From positions 558,001 to 622,000 of the forward strand of contig BGKB01000012.1 in assembly GCA_003116975.1 (NCBI GenBank): 64,000 nucleotides of DNA. Direction: 5' to 3'. This document shows, in pieces, positions 17,965 through 28,141 of the stretch. The first letter of the stretch is position 1, and the number at the start of each line of letters is the position of its first letter. A program made the translations under genes and the position numbers. The DNA is from Aurantiochytrium sp. KH105. Its lineage: Eukaryota > Sar > Bigyra > Thraustochytrida > Thraustochytriidae. The notes under the pieces were generated by a model, which was given only the letters and a program-made list of their open reading frames with translations, did no database searches and was not told the origin of the DNA.

Positions 17965-19413
17965 CTACAAAATGATGAAAAGGTAGGTGGCGACCAGTAC
18001 AAGGCAATCCATGGCAATCAGCAGACCATCAACGGTGACACCTTGATGCACGACTTGATCTTGGATAAAATCGATCACTTCATCCCAATACGTGGCATTG
18101 CTCACGAGCGAACGTTGCCGCTTGCCGCCCACATACCTGCAGCCTACCGTTGCAGGGTCTACTGGGCCCGTGAGCAGACGCGCGTTGACTGAATCGCTCA
18201 CAGAGCTATCTGTAAATTCGAGATTATACTGGTTGCCGAGCAAAAGACGCATCGCGAGTGATGGGCACCAGAGTGTGGACTCATCCGTCTCAACCTCGAT
18301 CACGTAGTCATACTCATACTTGACCGGGAACATGACGCCTTTCTTGGCAGTGACGGGCACGACATTGTCGCGGTCCCCTACGCGAGACACAAAGCCGATA
18401 GACTCATACTCGACCGGAACAGCAAGAGCAAGATATACGAGCACGCCGAGTAAGATTCCGGAAATGAGTACAAGGGAGGTTTCGAGAACCATCGCACTTT
18501 TACGACTCTTCTCGACGGTAATGGTGCGCCAACGTAAACATACGAGAAGACCAAAAGCCGAGAATGTGAGCGCGTCGATGGCGAGAGCAACGACAAGCAG
18601 CAGCATGAGAATGGGGTTGGTGCCCATGGGCGCGGCCACAAAGATGATCTCAAAGCTTCCATCCGTGTCGGCAGTATCAATGTAGTCCATGTCGACACAT
18701 GTGATCTCCGTGCAGCGATCTTGCACCCAGTCCACCCCATAAAGCTCAAAGGATGAATCATTGGCCACAACGTCAAAGTTTTCATGCATCACTTCTTCGA
18801 CCAGAGGACCGGGAATGAGGAAGTATTCGGTTTGGATTTGCCAACCAGTTGCCGAGGTATTTCCGCCTGCATCAAAACCAGCAATGCCAGCATCGCCGGA
18901 CGAGGCGTTGACGATGTCTACGAGATGGGTTTGTAGATATTTGTTGTCCTGCACGTAGCGGAGAAAGTTTGCAATGAGAATGCCAGAAATGACAATGCCC
19001 AAGGCGCCCCAGACGACGAGAAGGCCCTTGGTAAAGGTCCGAATCTTTTCTGGAGTTTGAGGGTTTTGCACAACTCGCGCGAGGGGCGGGGGCGTTTTCT
19101 TCAAGAGGGCTCGCACGCTCTTGAAAGATTTAGTCTCCGTTGAATCCTGGATTGCTGCCGATCGCATCTGCACCGCATCGTCCCTCGCCTCGTGAACTTC
19201 CTCGGCCTCTGGGTCCTTGTCGAGGCCGTCCTCGGCGGCTGCGCTGGCAGGTCCCGCAACGAAAGATTTCCATCCTGCGCCGTGGCCGCCGCACCGCTCA
19301 AAGAGGTCAATGGCCACCAAACTCGTCGTCGTCAGCACCAAAAAACAGATGAGCACGTACGTGAGGCCGTCCACCAGGATCTGGTCCTCGGCCCAGCCCT
19401 CGGACGCCGTCAT
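17965..19413 (-). CDS. Five-TM membrane protein of unknown family
   Basis: I do not recognise this 482-aa protein. Predicted membrane segments by hydrophobicity: ~15-36, ~128-150, ~265-295, ~308-333 and ~461-482. An acidic cytosolic-type loop (~62-80) sits between TM1 and TM2. Two larger hydrophilic loops follow, ~152-262 and ~335-460. The first carries Cys234 and Cys239 and the N-glycosylation-type sequons NAS, NTS and NDS, which fits an extracellular or lumenal position. The last helix ends almost at the C-terminus (CLVLVATYLFIIL). The start ATG is followed directly by the first helix, so there is no separate signal peptide. It could be a receptor-like or adhesion membrane protein; no transporter motif is visible. 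Confidence 0.7.
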   Translation of the reverse strand: MTASEGWAEDQILVDGLTYVLICFLVLTTTSLVAIDLFERCGGHGAGWKSFVAGPASAAAEDGLDKDPEAEEVHEARDDAVQMRSAAIQDSTETKSFKSVRALLKKTPPPLARVVQNPQTPEKIRTFTKGLLVVWGALGIVISGILIANFLRYVQDNKYLQTHLVDIVNASSGDAGIAGFDAGGNTSATGWQIQTEYFLIPGPLVEEVMHENFDVVANDSSFELYGVDWVQDRCTEITCVDMDYIDTADTDGSFEIIFVAAPMGTNPILMLLLVVALAIDALTFSAFGLLVCLRWRTITVEKSRKSAMVLETSLVLISGILLGVLVYLALAVPVEYESIGFVSRVGDRDNVVPVTAKKGVMFPVKYEYDYVIEVETDESTLWCPSLAMRLLLGNQYNLEFTDSSVSDSVNARLLTGPVDPATVGCRYVGGKRQRSLVSNATYWDEVIDFIQDQVVHQGVTVDGLLIAMDCLVLVATYLFIIL

Positions 19414-19482
19414 CGCTCTCGCTTGGTGTCCTCGTCAAGGTCCCGCACGCGCACCCTTTCTACCTTCTGCGCCGCGGCGCCG

Positions 19483-19512
19483 GCGAAAGCGAAAGCGAAA
19501 GCGAAAGCGAAG
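19483..19512. repeat. (GCGAAA)n short tandem repeat
   Basis: Five units of GCGAAA, the last one varied, in the 5' flank of the five-TM gene. Confidence 0.9.
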
Positions 19513-20420
19513 GCGGTCGCTCTCCCTCCCTCCCGCGCTTGCTCGCTCGCTCGCTGGCTGCCGGGCGGGCGAGCGCGCGAAAGGAATGTGGTTTGCGCCG
19601 CGGGTTGGTTTGCGCCGGCTTGCCTGGACGAGAAAGGGAAATGGAGAAAGGTGTCAACTTTATGGCGTCGCTCGGCACGTGCCAGCGAGGTGCGAAGGAC
19701 TCCGACACCCGCACAGCAGCGGAGGCCGCGGCTGCTCGACCGGGACGGGCGCGACGCAGAGCAGAGCGGAGCGGAGCGGCGGAGACCGCGAGATCGAGAC
19801 CGCGACGCCTGTCGCGAGGGCGTGAAGATGGCCGGGTGTGCGGCGACATTGCGGCGCTGGACATTTATTGCACATTTCGCGGCACACGTCCCATCGGCCG
19901 ACCTTGGCGGCGCTGGAAAACCGGGCGCGGCCCACGCAAGTCGGCGTCAGCGACTGCGAGCATGGCGAGCGAGGCACGCGAGACGCCGCGACGATGCCGC
20001 GCGGATGTGCGCGTGTTCGCGAGGTGATATCACCTGTTGTATCACTCCTCCGCTAGATTACACAGTACGAGGGTCGCCGCAGCTCCGCTCGCGACCTACC
20101 TCACGGCCAAACTAGCAACGCAACGCGCGAGGCGGCGCGGGAGATCTCGGCGCGCCCGGCCCCTGCCTTGCGGCGGGGCTTCTGGCCGCGCTGCTTCGTG
20201 CGGCCAGCTCTGGTTCGCCTTGTTATCGTCCGCATCTCATCTCCCTCTCCATCTCGCTTCATCCCATCGTCCTCGTCCCATCCCGAACAGCCGTCAAGCC
20301 CTGCTCGCCTCCGCGGGCCTCGCTTCCGCGCCCTCGGCGGGCGGCTTCTGAGGCTCATGGCGCGGCGCGGCGCGGCATGGTGCAACGCGAGGCCTGGGAT
20401 CAGAGAAGATGAGACGAGTT

Positions 20421-20456
20421 GAGATGAGAGATGAGATGAGATGAGATGAGATGAGA
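20421..20456. repeat. GATGA short tandem repeat
   Basis: Imperfect tandem GAGATGAGAT-type units upstream of the SCS-beta-like gene. Confidence 0.85.
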
Positions 20457-20608
20457 CCGAATAAGACGCAGCAAAGCGCGACCACGGATCCCTCGCGCGC
20501 AGGGCGAAGGAGCGCGGCAAGGCGCGGAGGCAGCGGCAGAGGTCGGTCGGCGCCTCGCGGAGCCGGCCGGCCGCGCGGCAAGGCGCGGCTCGAGCGGGAG
20601 CGGCGGCG

Positions 20609-21976
20609 ATGATGAAGATGGGCCTGGCCAGCGCCGTCGCCGCGGCCGGCAGAGGCCTGCGGCTGTCCGGGCGCGGCGCGAGGCAGGGGCGCGGCGCGGT
20701 TGCCGACGGCGGGGGCTCGCGCTCGCTGGCGCTCCAGGTGGGCGGCCACGCGAGCCGCGCCATCATGGAAAAGTTCTCGGTGAACGTGCCGAGGGTCGCG
20801 GAGCTCGCCGAAGCGCAGGACGTCGAGTCCTTCGTGGGCGAGGTGCGCGCGGAAAACTCGGGCGCCGTCTTCCGCGTCTCGGCGCCCGGCAGGGATGCCG
20901 TTGAGTCCACGGAGCCCGTGGAGATTGGCGAGGCTGTGCACACGTGGCTCCAAGGGAGCGCCGACGAGAGCCAAGCTGAATCCGTCACAATCGAGGAGGT
21001 CGTCGCGCCCTCGGTGCTCTTTATGCTGTCGATCGCGCTCGAGCCCGGCCACAACGGACCCGTGATCCGTGGTGCAAGAATACTTTCCGACGAGCCAGAA
21101 GAGGCTACTGCAGACGACGCAAGCGATGCCGAAAAGACCGGAAAACTCGAAAAGGAGGACACGCCGCGCCACAGCAAAGAGGTCACCGACACCGTCGATA
21201 TCATGTCGGGCCCTTCCGAGGCGCAAACCTACCATCTGGCCAAGGGAATGGGCTTCAAGGAGAAGAACATCCCCCTTGCGCAGGCTCAGATCGAATTCCT
21301 CTATTACATGTTCATCGGCTGCGATGCTGTTCGTCTGGAAACCCAAACGCTCGCCGAGGTGCAAGCGAGGTCGGCGAGCGACGCCGCACGAGGCGAGCAA
21401 GAAGTCGCCTGCCTCGACGTCACTCTCGAGCTCGACGAGGCGGCCATTTTTCGCCAGCGGGATCTATCGAATCGACTCCACGACACGGACGCCGCAATGT
21501 ATCCAGGCGCAGGAGACGCGCGCGAGGCGGGGCTTGGCTACATTCCCGGATCCGGCCCGGTGGGCATGATTGTGAACGGATCAGGACTCGCCATGGCCAC
21601 TTCAGACATGCTTGCGGCGCAGGAAATCACGACTGGGCCCGTGTTGACGGTCGGAAGACACGGTCATGCCGAGGATGTGTCCGAGGCTGTGGCCGCAGCA
21701 GTTCGCATTCTTCGCGCAGACCCCGCCGTCAAAGTCATCCTCGTCAACATTTTTGGTGGCGCGACGGCATGCGATGAGGTAGCGCGCGGCCTCATCATGG
21801 CCGACGACGAAGCCTACATTGATCTTCCTCTCGTCGTTCGCATCGACGGTTGCGGCGCGCCAGAGGCCGAGTCTGCGCTCGAGGCCAGTCCCGTCCCAGA
21901 GATTCCCGCTGATAACCTCATGGACGCCATTCTGCGCGTTCAAGAAGCCCTCACGGATGGTGGAAGCGCACCCTAG
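20609..21976 (+). CDS. Divergent succinyl-CoA synthetase beta-subunit-like protein
   Basis: A 455-aa protein with an Arg/Ala/Gly-rich, acid-free leader (first ~35 residues) that fits mitochondrial import. The C-terminal half follows succinate-CoA ligase beta: IFRQRDL, then GPVGMIVNGSGLAMATSDM (GCMVNGAGLAMATMD in the family) and VKVILVNIFGGATACDEVA (VKAILVNIFGGIMRCDVIA). The ATP-grasp half is badly worn. The glycine-rich GGRGK loop after the IMEKFSVNVPRVAEL start is missing. The EINPL metal-site motif reads RLETQTL, LDGKL reads LDVTL, and LDVGG reads LTVGR. A CoA/succinate-binding shell may survive, but ATP-grasp catalysis looks lost or altered. It could be a regulatory or inactive paralogue; a second true SCS-beta gene is expected elsewhere in the genome. 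Confidence 0.8.
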   Translation: MMKMGLASAVAAAGRGLRLSGRGARQGRGAVADGGGSRSLALQVGGHASRAIMEKFSVNVPRVAELAEAQDVESFVGEVRAENSGAVFRVSAPGRDAVESTEPVEIGEAVHTWLQGSADESQAESVTIEEVVAPSVLFMLSIALEPGHNGPVIRGARILSDEPEEATADDASDAEKTGKLEKEDTPRHSKEVTDTVDIMSGPSEAQTYHLAKGMGFKEKNIPLAQAQIEFLYYMFIGCDAVRLETQTLAEVQARSASDAARGEQEVACLDVTLELDEAAIFRQRDLSNRLHDTDAAMYPGAGDAREAGLGYIPGSGPVGMIVNGSGLAMATSDMLAAQEITTGPVLTVGRHGHAEDVSEAVAAAVRILRADPAVKVILVNIFGGATACDEVARGLIMADDEAYIDLPLVVRIDGCGAPEAESALEASPVPEIPADNLMDAILRVQEALTDGGSAP

Positions 21977-22820
21977 GTGACCACGCTTGCCACCGGATGT
22001 GGTTTTTCGTTCTTGTCCTTTTCTGCATCATTTTTACGAGACCATTTGCAAATGAAGCATTCCGGCATACCATGGAGAAATCTCGAGTATAGCATCCTCA
22101 AGACACACAGAAGGATATCGCATTTCCCGCTTGCTTCATTTTCCACAATTTCCCCCATCCTTTTTTTCCTCGTGCGATCGCGTGCGACCGAACAAAAGAT
22201 TGTGGCTGCAGCATTTTCAAAAGGCATCACTTTCTTTCACTTTCTTAAAAGTTGGATTCGCTTTGAGCGGGCCAAAGACTGAACGAGAGATGACTTTAAA
22301 GGCAAGACTTACAAGGGAAGGCATTTTATCTCTGGCATCTGTGTAGCAATGTCGGGAAGAACAGGAGATCTTTCGTATAATAATGTGACATCTTCTTTTG
22401 CTCCCTCCAAGAAGCTTTTTCGTTCGGTTTTCTTAACGAGATGCCTTGGTTTCACCAATGTCATGATCTCACCAATGCCTTGGCACACCGGCCTTTGCGT
22501 AAAGTAGGCACTGCATGATCAGCGGCAACCAGAAGTCGGCGTTAACGAATTTTTTTGGGGGGGTCTTGCTTTCGGGGTGTTGCCGAGTCTTGCCCTTTCC
22601 CTCCCCCACTCACTATCAGAGCACCATTGGCACGTCGGGAGAGAGCAGGCAAACCGAAGCGTGCGCGAGGGGTCTTGCGTCCTCTGCAACGCCGACACCT
22701 TTCTCACCGTCGCTCTCTTGCACGCACGCGCGCAAAAGGGTGGCAGATCTGATCTGATCTGATCCGCGGCGCGCAGCGCAAGGATCGTGGGGCGCTAACC
22801 ATTGCAACACTCGAGGGACC
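21977..22820. other. Intergenic region upstream of MLH1
   Basis: About 840 bases holding the 3' flank of the SCS-beta-like gene and the 5' flank of MLH1. On the minus strand there is a GTAAGT at about 22310 that could be a splice donor, but I found no coding partner for it. A GATCT repeat lies at ~22745-22762. Nothing else is supported. Confidence 0.45.
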
Positions 22821-25577
22821 ATGGCGTCGCAGGCGTCGCAGGCGGAAGGCACGACAATCGCGCGACTGAGCGAGGAGGTCGTGAACCGCATCGCCGCCGG
22901 CGAGGTGATCCACAGACCCGTGTCTGCGGTCAAGGAGCTCTTGGAAAACTCAATCGATGCCGGGGCATCCTCGGTCCGTGTCACGGCCAACGCGGGCGGG
23001 CTCAAGCAGCTCACCATCCAGGACAATGGCAAAGGCATTCGCCGCGCCGATCTCGACGTTGTGTGCGAACGATTTTACACGAGCAAGCTGAAAGAGTTTG
23101 AAGACCTCGAGCAAATCGGCACGTATGGCTTTCGTGGCGAGGCACTCGCAAGCATTTCGCATGTAGCCCGCGTCACCATCACATCCAAGACGGCCCAGCA
23201 ACCCGTGGCATTCCGCGCGAGCTACGCAGACGGGAAGCTTGTCGCGCCAGGTCCAGGAAAAAAGGCCGCGCCTCGTCCCATGGCCGGTGTTGTCGGCACC
23301 ACGATCGCCGTCGACGACCTCTTTTTCAATGTCCCGGCGCGAAAACGTGCCCTGCGAAATACTGCCGACGAGTATGCGCGCATTCTCGACGTCGTTTCCA
23401 AGTACGCCATACACCAGGGACTTTCCGAGGAAGAAAAGGAAGCAAATCGGCAAGAGGCATCCTCCTCGGCAACCGCAACGTCCCCTGCCAAACCGCTCTA
23501 CCATGGCGTTGGCTTTGTTTGCCGCAAATCAGCCAGCGCGACCCCGGATCTTCACACGCGCGAGACGGACTCGCGTCTCGATAACATTCGCACTGTCTTT
23601 GGTGCCTACGTGGCCCAGGAATGTGTTCATTTCGAGGGCGAGTGCGAAGGCGAAGCGCCTGCGCTTGCCGCAAACGACGCCCCGCGGAACGCAGGCGAAG
23701 AAAGCCCTACGGTAACTGCAGATGCCGCGCAAGCTTCTCTCGCGCCGCGTTGGTCCTTTTCTGGTTACATTTCGAATGCCAATTACAACCGGAAAAAGAG
23801 CACCTACATTTTCTTCATCAACCATCGTCTCGTGCAGTGCTCGAGTCTACGTCGCGCCATCGAGGGCGTCTATGCCGAGTATTTGCCCAAGGGCACCTTT
23901 CCCTTTGTGTATTTGTCGATTGAGCTGCCCCCTCAGCGCATCGATGTCAATGTGCACCCGACAAAGCGTGAGGTGCACTTCCTTGACGAGGATCTCGTCG
24001 TTGGACGTGTGGTGCAGGGTGTCCGGGACAAACTTGCCAATGCGAATAGCTCGCGCGTCTTTTACACGCAGCAAACATTGCGCGTAGCCTCGTCGCAGCC
24101 TTCCCAGTCTGTGGCGGGAGGAGACGAAATGGATCTCGATCAGCAATCTGTGGGTGCTCACGCCGACGCGGTCCAGAATGGCGAAGACGTTCGCTCAACA
24201 CGGGACACAACTGAGAGTCCTGAGGGCAAAGGCCGCCATGACGATGCTGTAAACGGCGACAAAAAGCGAGATAGGGATGGTGCCGACGCTGACGATGATA
24301 ATGACGACAATGACAACGAAGAAGAAGAAGATGAGGATCAGGACTTTGAAAAGACGCCTCCTCGTCGCACGCTTAAACGGACGCTCTCCGATGCGGCAAG
24401 TCAGGCCAGCGAAGTTTCTCGCGTCACCACTGCCACGAGTGCATCGCGGCGGAAACCTGCGTACCGCCCGGAAAAGCTCGTCCGAACAGACTACCGTTCC
24501 AGCGGGCTCGATGCCTTTCTTAGCCAGCAGGGAAGCGCTCGCAAATCGAAACAAACCAAGCTCACCGACATGACATCTACGTCATCTCCAGCACAGGTGG
24601 GTGCTTCATCGATGTCGTCCACCTCCACGTCGTCATCGTCGCTGCGCAAGCGTCCTGGTGTTGCCAAGCCGAACGCCAATGACGCCGTAGCGGACCCCGC
24701 CGAGACAGCGCACGATATTCCAGCAGATCGCATTCGCCCCGCTTTCAAATTCAATGATGACATGACTGAGGAAGCACTCACGCTTGCAAGCGTACGCAGT
24801 CTTGTGGAAGCCTTTGAAGCGCGGCGGCACGACGCCATGGCCAAAATGCTCCGGACGCTCGTCTTTGTTGGCTGGGTTGACGAATGTCTATGTCTCGTAC
24901 AGGTGAATACGGGACTGTACATTATGGACATTGCGCTTCTGTCCCAGGAGCTCTTCTACCAGCAAGCCTTGCGCAAGTTTGGCCGCTTTGAGCGCATTGT
25001 ACTGGACGAACCTGTCTCCATCGCCGACGCCGTAAAGACGGCGCTTGAGGCACGCAGCCTTGCGCGTGGTCGACCCGATACGACGCTTGCAGTAGATGGA
25101 ACCACTACTAAAGCGGATCCAGATCCTGCCACTGTAGCGACCTTCTTGGCTGAACGAGCGAGCATGTTGGATGAATACTTTCGCATCAACATTGATGTCC
25201 AAAGCAAGACGCTGCGCTCGTTGCCCGAGATTCTTCCCGGTCACGTTCCACGCGCTGTCTCGTTGCCGGTGTTTTTACTACGTCTCTTTGAGCGTGTCGA
25301 ATGGTATGATGAGCGCGGATGCTTCACCACCGTGGCAGAGGAGCTGGCTTTGTATTATAATGACATTGGGCCACTCACACCGGAGCAGCGCAAGACCTTT
25401 AACGAATCCGATGGGTGGCGTCATGATCGTGACGATCGCCGTTACATTTTTAAGAATGTCATCATGCCGCACATGAAGAAACTCGTGCCGAACAGTGATC
25501 ATGCACACCCGGATGCAGGCATTTTCCGCAAAGTTGCTGCGCTGGAAAAGCTCTACAGAATTTTTGAAAGATGTTAG
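22821..25577 (+). CDS. MLH1: DNA mismatch repair protein MLH1
   Basis: A 918-aa MutL homologue, the common subunit of the MutL-alpha/beta/gamma heterodimers in mismatch repair and meiosis. The GHKL ATPase is intact: NRIAAGEVIHRPVSAVKELL, ENSIDAG with the catalytic Glu, DNGKGI, then TYGFRGEALASI. The transducer domain follows with GYISNANYN and HPTKREVHFL. The linker (~430-640) is longer than in animals and carries an Asp/Asn/Glu run at ~485-510 and a Ser/Lys-rich part. The C-terminal dimerisation domain ends exactly in FERC, the conserved MLH1 terminus that completes the PMS2 endonuclease site. The ATG at 22821 comes a few residues before the conserved N-terminal helix. It is longer than human MLH1 (756 aa), mainly because of the linker. 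Confidence 0.96.
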   Translation: MASQASQAEGTTIARLSEEVVNRIAAGEVIHRPVSAVKELLENSIDAGASSVRVTANAGGLKQLTIQDNGKGIRRADLDVVCERFYTSKLKEFEDLEQIGTYGFRGEALASISHVARVTITSKTAQQPVAFRASYADGKLVAPGPGKKAAPRPMAGVVGTTIAVDDLFFNVPARKRALRNTADEYARILDVVSKYAIHQGLSEEEKEANRQEASSSATATSPAKPLYHGVGFVCRKSASATPDLHTRETDSRLDNIRTVFGAYVAQECVHFEGECEGEAPALAANDAPRNAGEESPTVTADAAQASLAPRWSFSGYISNANYNRKKSTYIFFINHRLVQCSSLRRAIEGVYAEYLPKGTFPFVYLSIELPPQRIDVNVHPTKREVHFLDEDLVVGRVVQGVRDKLANANSSRVFYTQQTLRVASSQPSQSVAGGDEMDLDQQSVGAHADAVQNGEDVRSTRDTTESPEGKGRHDDAVNGDKKRDRDGADADDDNDDNDNEEEEDEDQDFEKTPPRRTLKRTLSDAASQASEVSRVTTATSASRRKPAYRPEKLVRTDYRSSGLDAFLSQQGSARKSKQTKLTDMTSTSSPAQVGASSMSSTSTSSSSLRKRPGVAKPNANDAVADPAETAHDIPADRIRPAFKFNDDMTEEALTLASVRSLVEAFEARRHDAMAKMLRTLVFVGWVDECLCLVQVNTGLYIMDIALLSQELFYQQALRKFGRFERIVLDEPVSIADAVKTALEARSLARGRPDTTLAVDGTTTKADPDPATVATFLAERASMLDEYFRINIDVQSKTLRSLPEILPGHVPRAVSLPVFLLRLFERVEWYDERGCFTTVAEELALYYNDIGPLTPEQRKTFNESDGWRHDRDDRRYIFKNVIMPHMKKLVPNSDHAHPDAGIFRKVAALEKLYRIFERC

Positions 25578-26019
25578 TTCGATTTTCGTTGAGAAAAAAT
25601 AGTAGATGAGACACGGGATGTCGAAACGCATGCGTTTGTTTCATGGCGTGGGAAGGGATAGCAAAGAAGTGGTTGAATCATGTAGAACATCCATTCGAAC
25701 GGCAACGGCCCTTCAAAAGGTTCATGTTTTTCCAAAAAAGTTTAGAAGGGTCCGATCTTGAAATCTGCTTTCTTCTTTTTTCCAAAGGCAACACATCTTC
25801 CCTTTTTTCTTCTTCTCCTTTCAAGATTCTCTTTTTCATTTTCGATGCAGCAAAGAATTGTAAAATTCGTTTGTTCATGATAAAAGTGTACTGCGCGTTT
25901 GCTGGCAAGTGGAGCGGAAAAGGGAAATCGAATGAATGCCAAGGACCCAGGAACAACAAGACAATGTTTGCATCTTGGTCTCGCCATTGCATACGGAGCA
26001 AGAAGCGCGCCGTCCTCGT
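25578..26019. other. Convergent 3' flanks
   Basis: AT-richer sequence with pyrimidine runs between MLH1 and SRP54. No coding or RNA feature seen. Confidence 0.5.
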
Positions 26020-27618
26020 TTAGCGCCTTCGGCCGCCTCGACCGGCACCGGGCCCGCCCGGGAGACCGCCGCCAAGACCCATTTGCTTCATCATATCTGC
26101 CATGCCGCCTCCCTCGGTCATACCCTTGAACATCTCCATCATGTTGCCCATGCCACCCATTTGCTGAAGCATGCGCGGGTCCATCGAACTTTGAAGTTGC
26201 TGCATGAGCTGGTTTGGGTTGCGTTGCATCTGCTGCTGCATGCGCTGATCATTCATGAGACCCTTCTTGCCAAGTTTGCCGACCATGCCCTCAAACTGTT
26301 TGTGCTGCTGGATGAGAAGGTAGAGACGTTGCAAGGGGACCCCCGCACCCTTGGCAATGCGTCGCAACCGCGACTCCGAGATCTGCTTCTCGTAAACATA
26401 CGTGTACTTGCCCGGCAGTTTGGGATCCGGAATCCGCGTGCGGTAAATGCCATCGAGCTCGTCCTCGGTCATGGAGTCAAAGCAGTTCATAAACCCCTCA
26501 ATGTTCTTTTGCGCCGCGGTCGGGTCCTGGCCCTGCATCATTTGCGAGAGACCGGGAATCATGCTCACCAGCTGTCCAAGGCTACCCATGTTGAGAATCG
26601 TTTTGAACTGATCGCGCAAATCACGCAGCGTGAACTGACCCTTTTGCAAGCGCTCCATCATCTCGGGAGACTTTTCCAGGGCCTTGCTGTCCGCGAGCTT
26701 CTCCATGAAGCCACGCATATCACCAAGTCCCATGAGACGACTCACAAAGGACCGCGCGTCAAAGCGCTCCATCTCGTCAAAGTGCTCACCTGTACCGATA
26801 AAGGTAATGGGTGCGTTCGTCGCCGCTACGGCCGACAGCGCACCACCACCCTTGGCGTGACCGTCGAGCTTGGTAATGATGACCGAGCCGACTGGGACGC
26901 TCTTCTTGAAAGCGCTCGCCTGGTCGGCAACTGCCTGACCGATCGTAGAGTCCATGACAAAGATGACCTCGTCCGGCTCCACAACGTCCATGACCTGCTC
27001 CATTTCCTCAAAGAGCTCGGCCTCTTGCTGGTGCCGGCCCGAAGTATCGACGAGAATGATCTCGTACCCCTCATCGCGAAAATGCTTGGTACCTTCCTCG
27101 GCGAGCTTGACGGGATCTGCTTCGAGCGGGTTGCCAAAGTAGGGAATGCGCAGCTTGATGGCGTTTTGCTTCATTTGATCCAAGGCGCCTGCTCGAAAGG
27201 TGTCACAGCACACCATGGCTGTCTTCCAGCCTTTGCGTGCCCAATAGTTGGCAAACTTTGCAATCGAGGTCGTCTTACCGGAGCCCTGGAGACCGACAAA
27301 CATGAACACGTTGGCCTTGCCCTTGACTGGCCGGTACGCGTCGACATCGGGCGAAAGGAGGCGCACCAGCTCGTTGAACACAGCGTTTCGGATCTGCTTG
27401 GCCTTGCTCGTTGACCCGGCGCGGATGCTATCCTGCATGACCTCGCGCTTGATGTTGGTGCGCATTTCCGCTACGGTGCGCACGTTCACATCAGACATGA
27501 GCAGCGCGCCCGCGATCTCCTTGAGCACCGAGTCCACGGCGGCCTCGTCGACCACCGAGGCCGTGTTGAGCTTGCTGAGGGCCCCATTGATCTTGGACCC
27601 CAGCTCCTGGAGGACCAT
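26020..27618 (-). CDS. SRP54: Signal recognition particle 54 kDa protein
   Basis: A 532-aa GTPase subunit of the cytosolic SRP, which binds signal peptides on the ribosome and docks with the SRP receptor. The N domain starts [18 protein letters not shown]. The G domain has the P-loop [15 protein letters not shown] (~109-123), then [19 protein letters not shown] (G3) and [13 protein letters not shown] (G4/closing loop). The M domain (~330-532) is Met-rich, with TEDELDGIY, the PGLSQMM signal-binding finger area and the SRP RNA-binding [17 protein letters not shown]. The tail is Gly/Met/Arg-rich. Length and domain order match eukaryotic SRP54 (about 500-540 aa). Confidence 0.97.
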   Translation of the reverse strand: MVLQELGSKINGALSKLNTASVVDEAAVDSVLKEIAGALLMSDVNVRTVAEMRTNIKREVMQDSIRAGSTSKAKQIRNAVFNELVRLLSPDVDAYRPVKGKANVFMFVGLQGSGKTTSIAKFANYWARKGWKTAMVCCDTFRAGALDQMKQNAIKLRIPYFGNPLEADPVKLAEEGTKHFRDEGYEIILVDTSGRHQQEAELFEEMEQVMDVVEPDEVIFVMDSTIGQAVADQASAFKKSVPVGSVIITKLDGHAKGGGALSAVAATNAPITFIGTGEHFDEMERFDARSFVSRLMGLGDMRGFMEKLADSKALEKSPEMMERLQKGQFTLRDLRDQFKTILNMGSLGQLVSMIPGLSQMMQGQDPTAAQKNIEGFMNCFDSMTEDELDGIYRTRIPDPKLPGKYTYVYEKQISESRLRRIAKGAGVPLQRLYLLIQQHKQFEGMVGKLGKKGLMNDQRMQQQMQRNPNQLMQQLQSSMDPRMLQQMGGMGNMMEMFKGMTEGGGMADMMKQMGLGGGLPGGPGAGRGGRRR

Positions 27619-28141
27619 CTTGCCTCACCGCTGCGCGCGAGCGGTCGGGCGTTGCAGCCGCCCAGCCGCCCAGTCTTCGTCGCGGCGCGGCGCTGCGCTA
27701 CGCCACGCTGCGCGGCGCGGCTCGCCCGCTCTTCGCCTGGCGTGGCGCGGCGCGGCCTCGTGCCCGCGTGGCGCCGTTCGACGCGCGCCGGTCCTGGTCG
27801 CGGCCGGCGGCGGGCGCGCTCTGCGCGAGGGCGAGCGCGCGGGTGGCGGGCGGGGCGTCCCGAGCGCACGCGCGCGGAGTCTCGCTCGCGCGTGCAGGCC
27901 GGACGATCGGAGTCTGACTCTGACTCGGCCGCTCCGCTCGTTGCCGCGGCTAGTGCCCGCGCCTGCAAGTGCGCTATGGCAAGTGGACTATAGCGCGAAG
28001 GCAAGTCAGGAATGGAGGGCCTCGCCCTTGCGCGAGGCAGCGGCGCCAAGAGAGAGGCGAGGAGGACAAGGGCGGGGTGGATAAGTAAAGAGCTTTATTT
28101 GATGTGAGCGGGTCCGATGCAAGAGGGAGACTAGAGGAGGA
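27619..28141. other. GC-rich 5' flank of SRP54
   Basis: Very GC-rich sequence between SRP54 and the 3' end of the PDI-like gene. It holds a perfect 7-bp inverted repeat, GCGCTAT at 27971-27977 and ATAGCGC at 27990-27996, enclosing GGCAAGTGGACT. No gene seen. Confidence 0.5.

Larger units (their letters stand above)
19414..20608. other. Divergent promoter region with simple repeats
   Basis: The shared 5' region of the five-TM gene (minus) and the SCS-beta-like gene (plus). It is GC-rich, with a GCGAAA run at 19483-19512 and a GATGA run at 20421-20456. Open frames on both strands are low complexity and unsupported. Confidence 0.5.
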
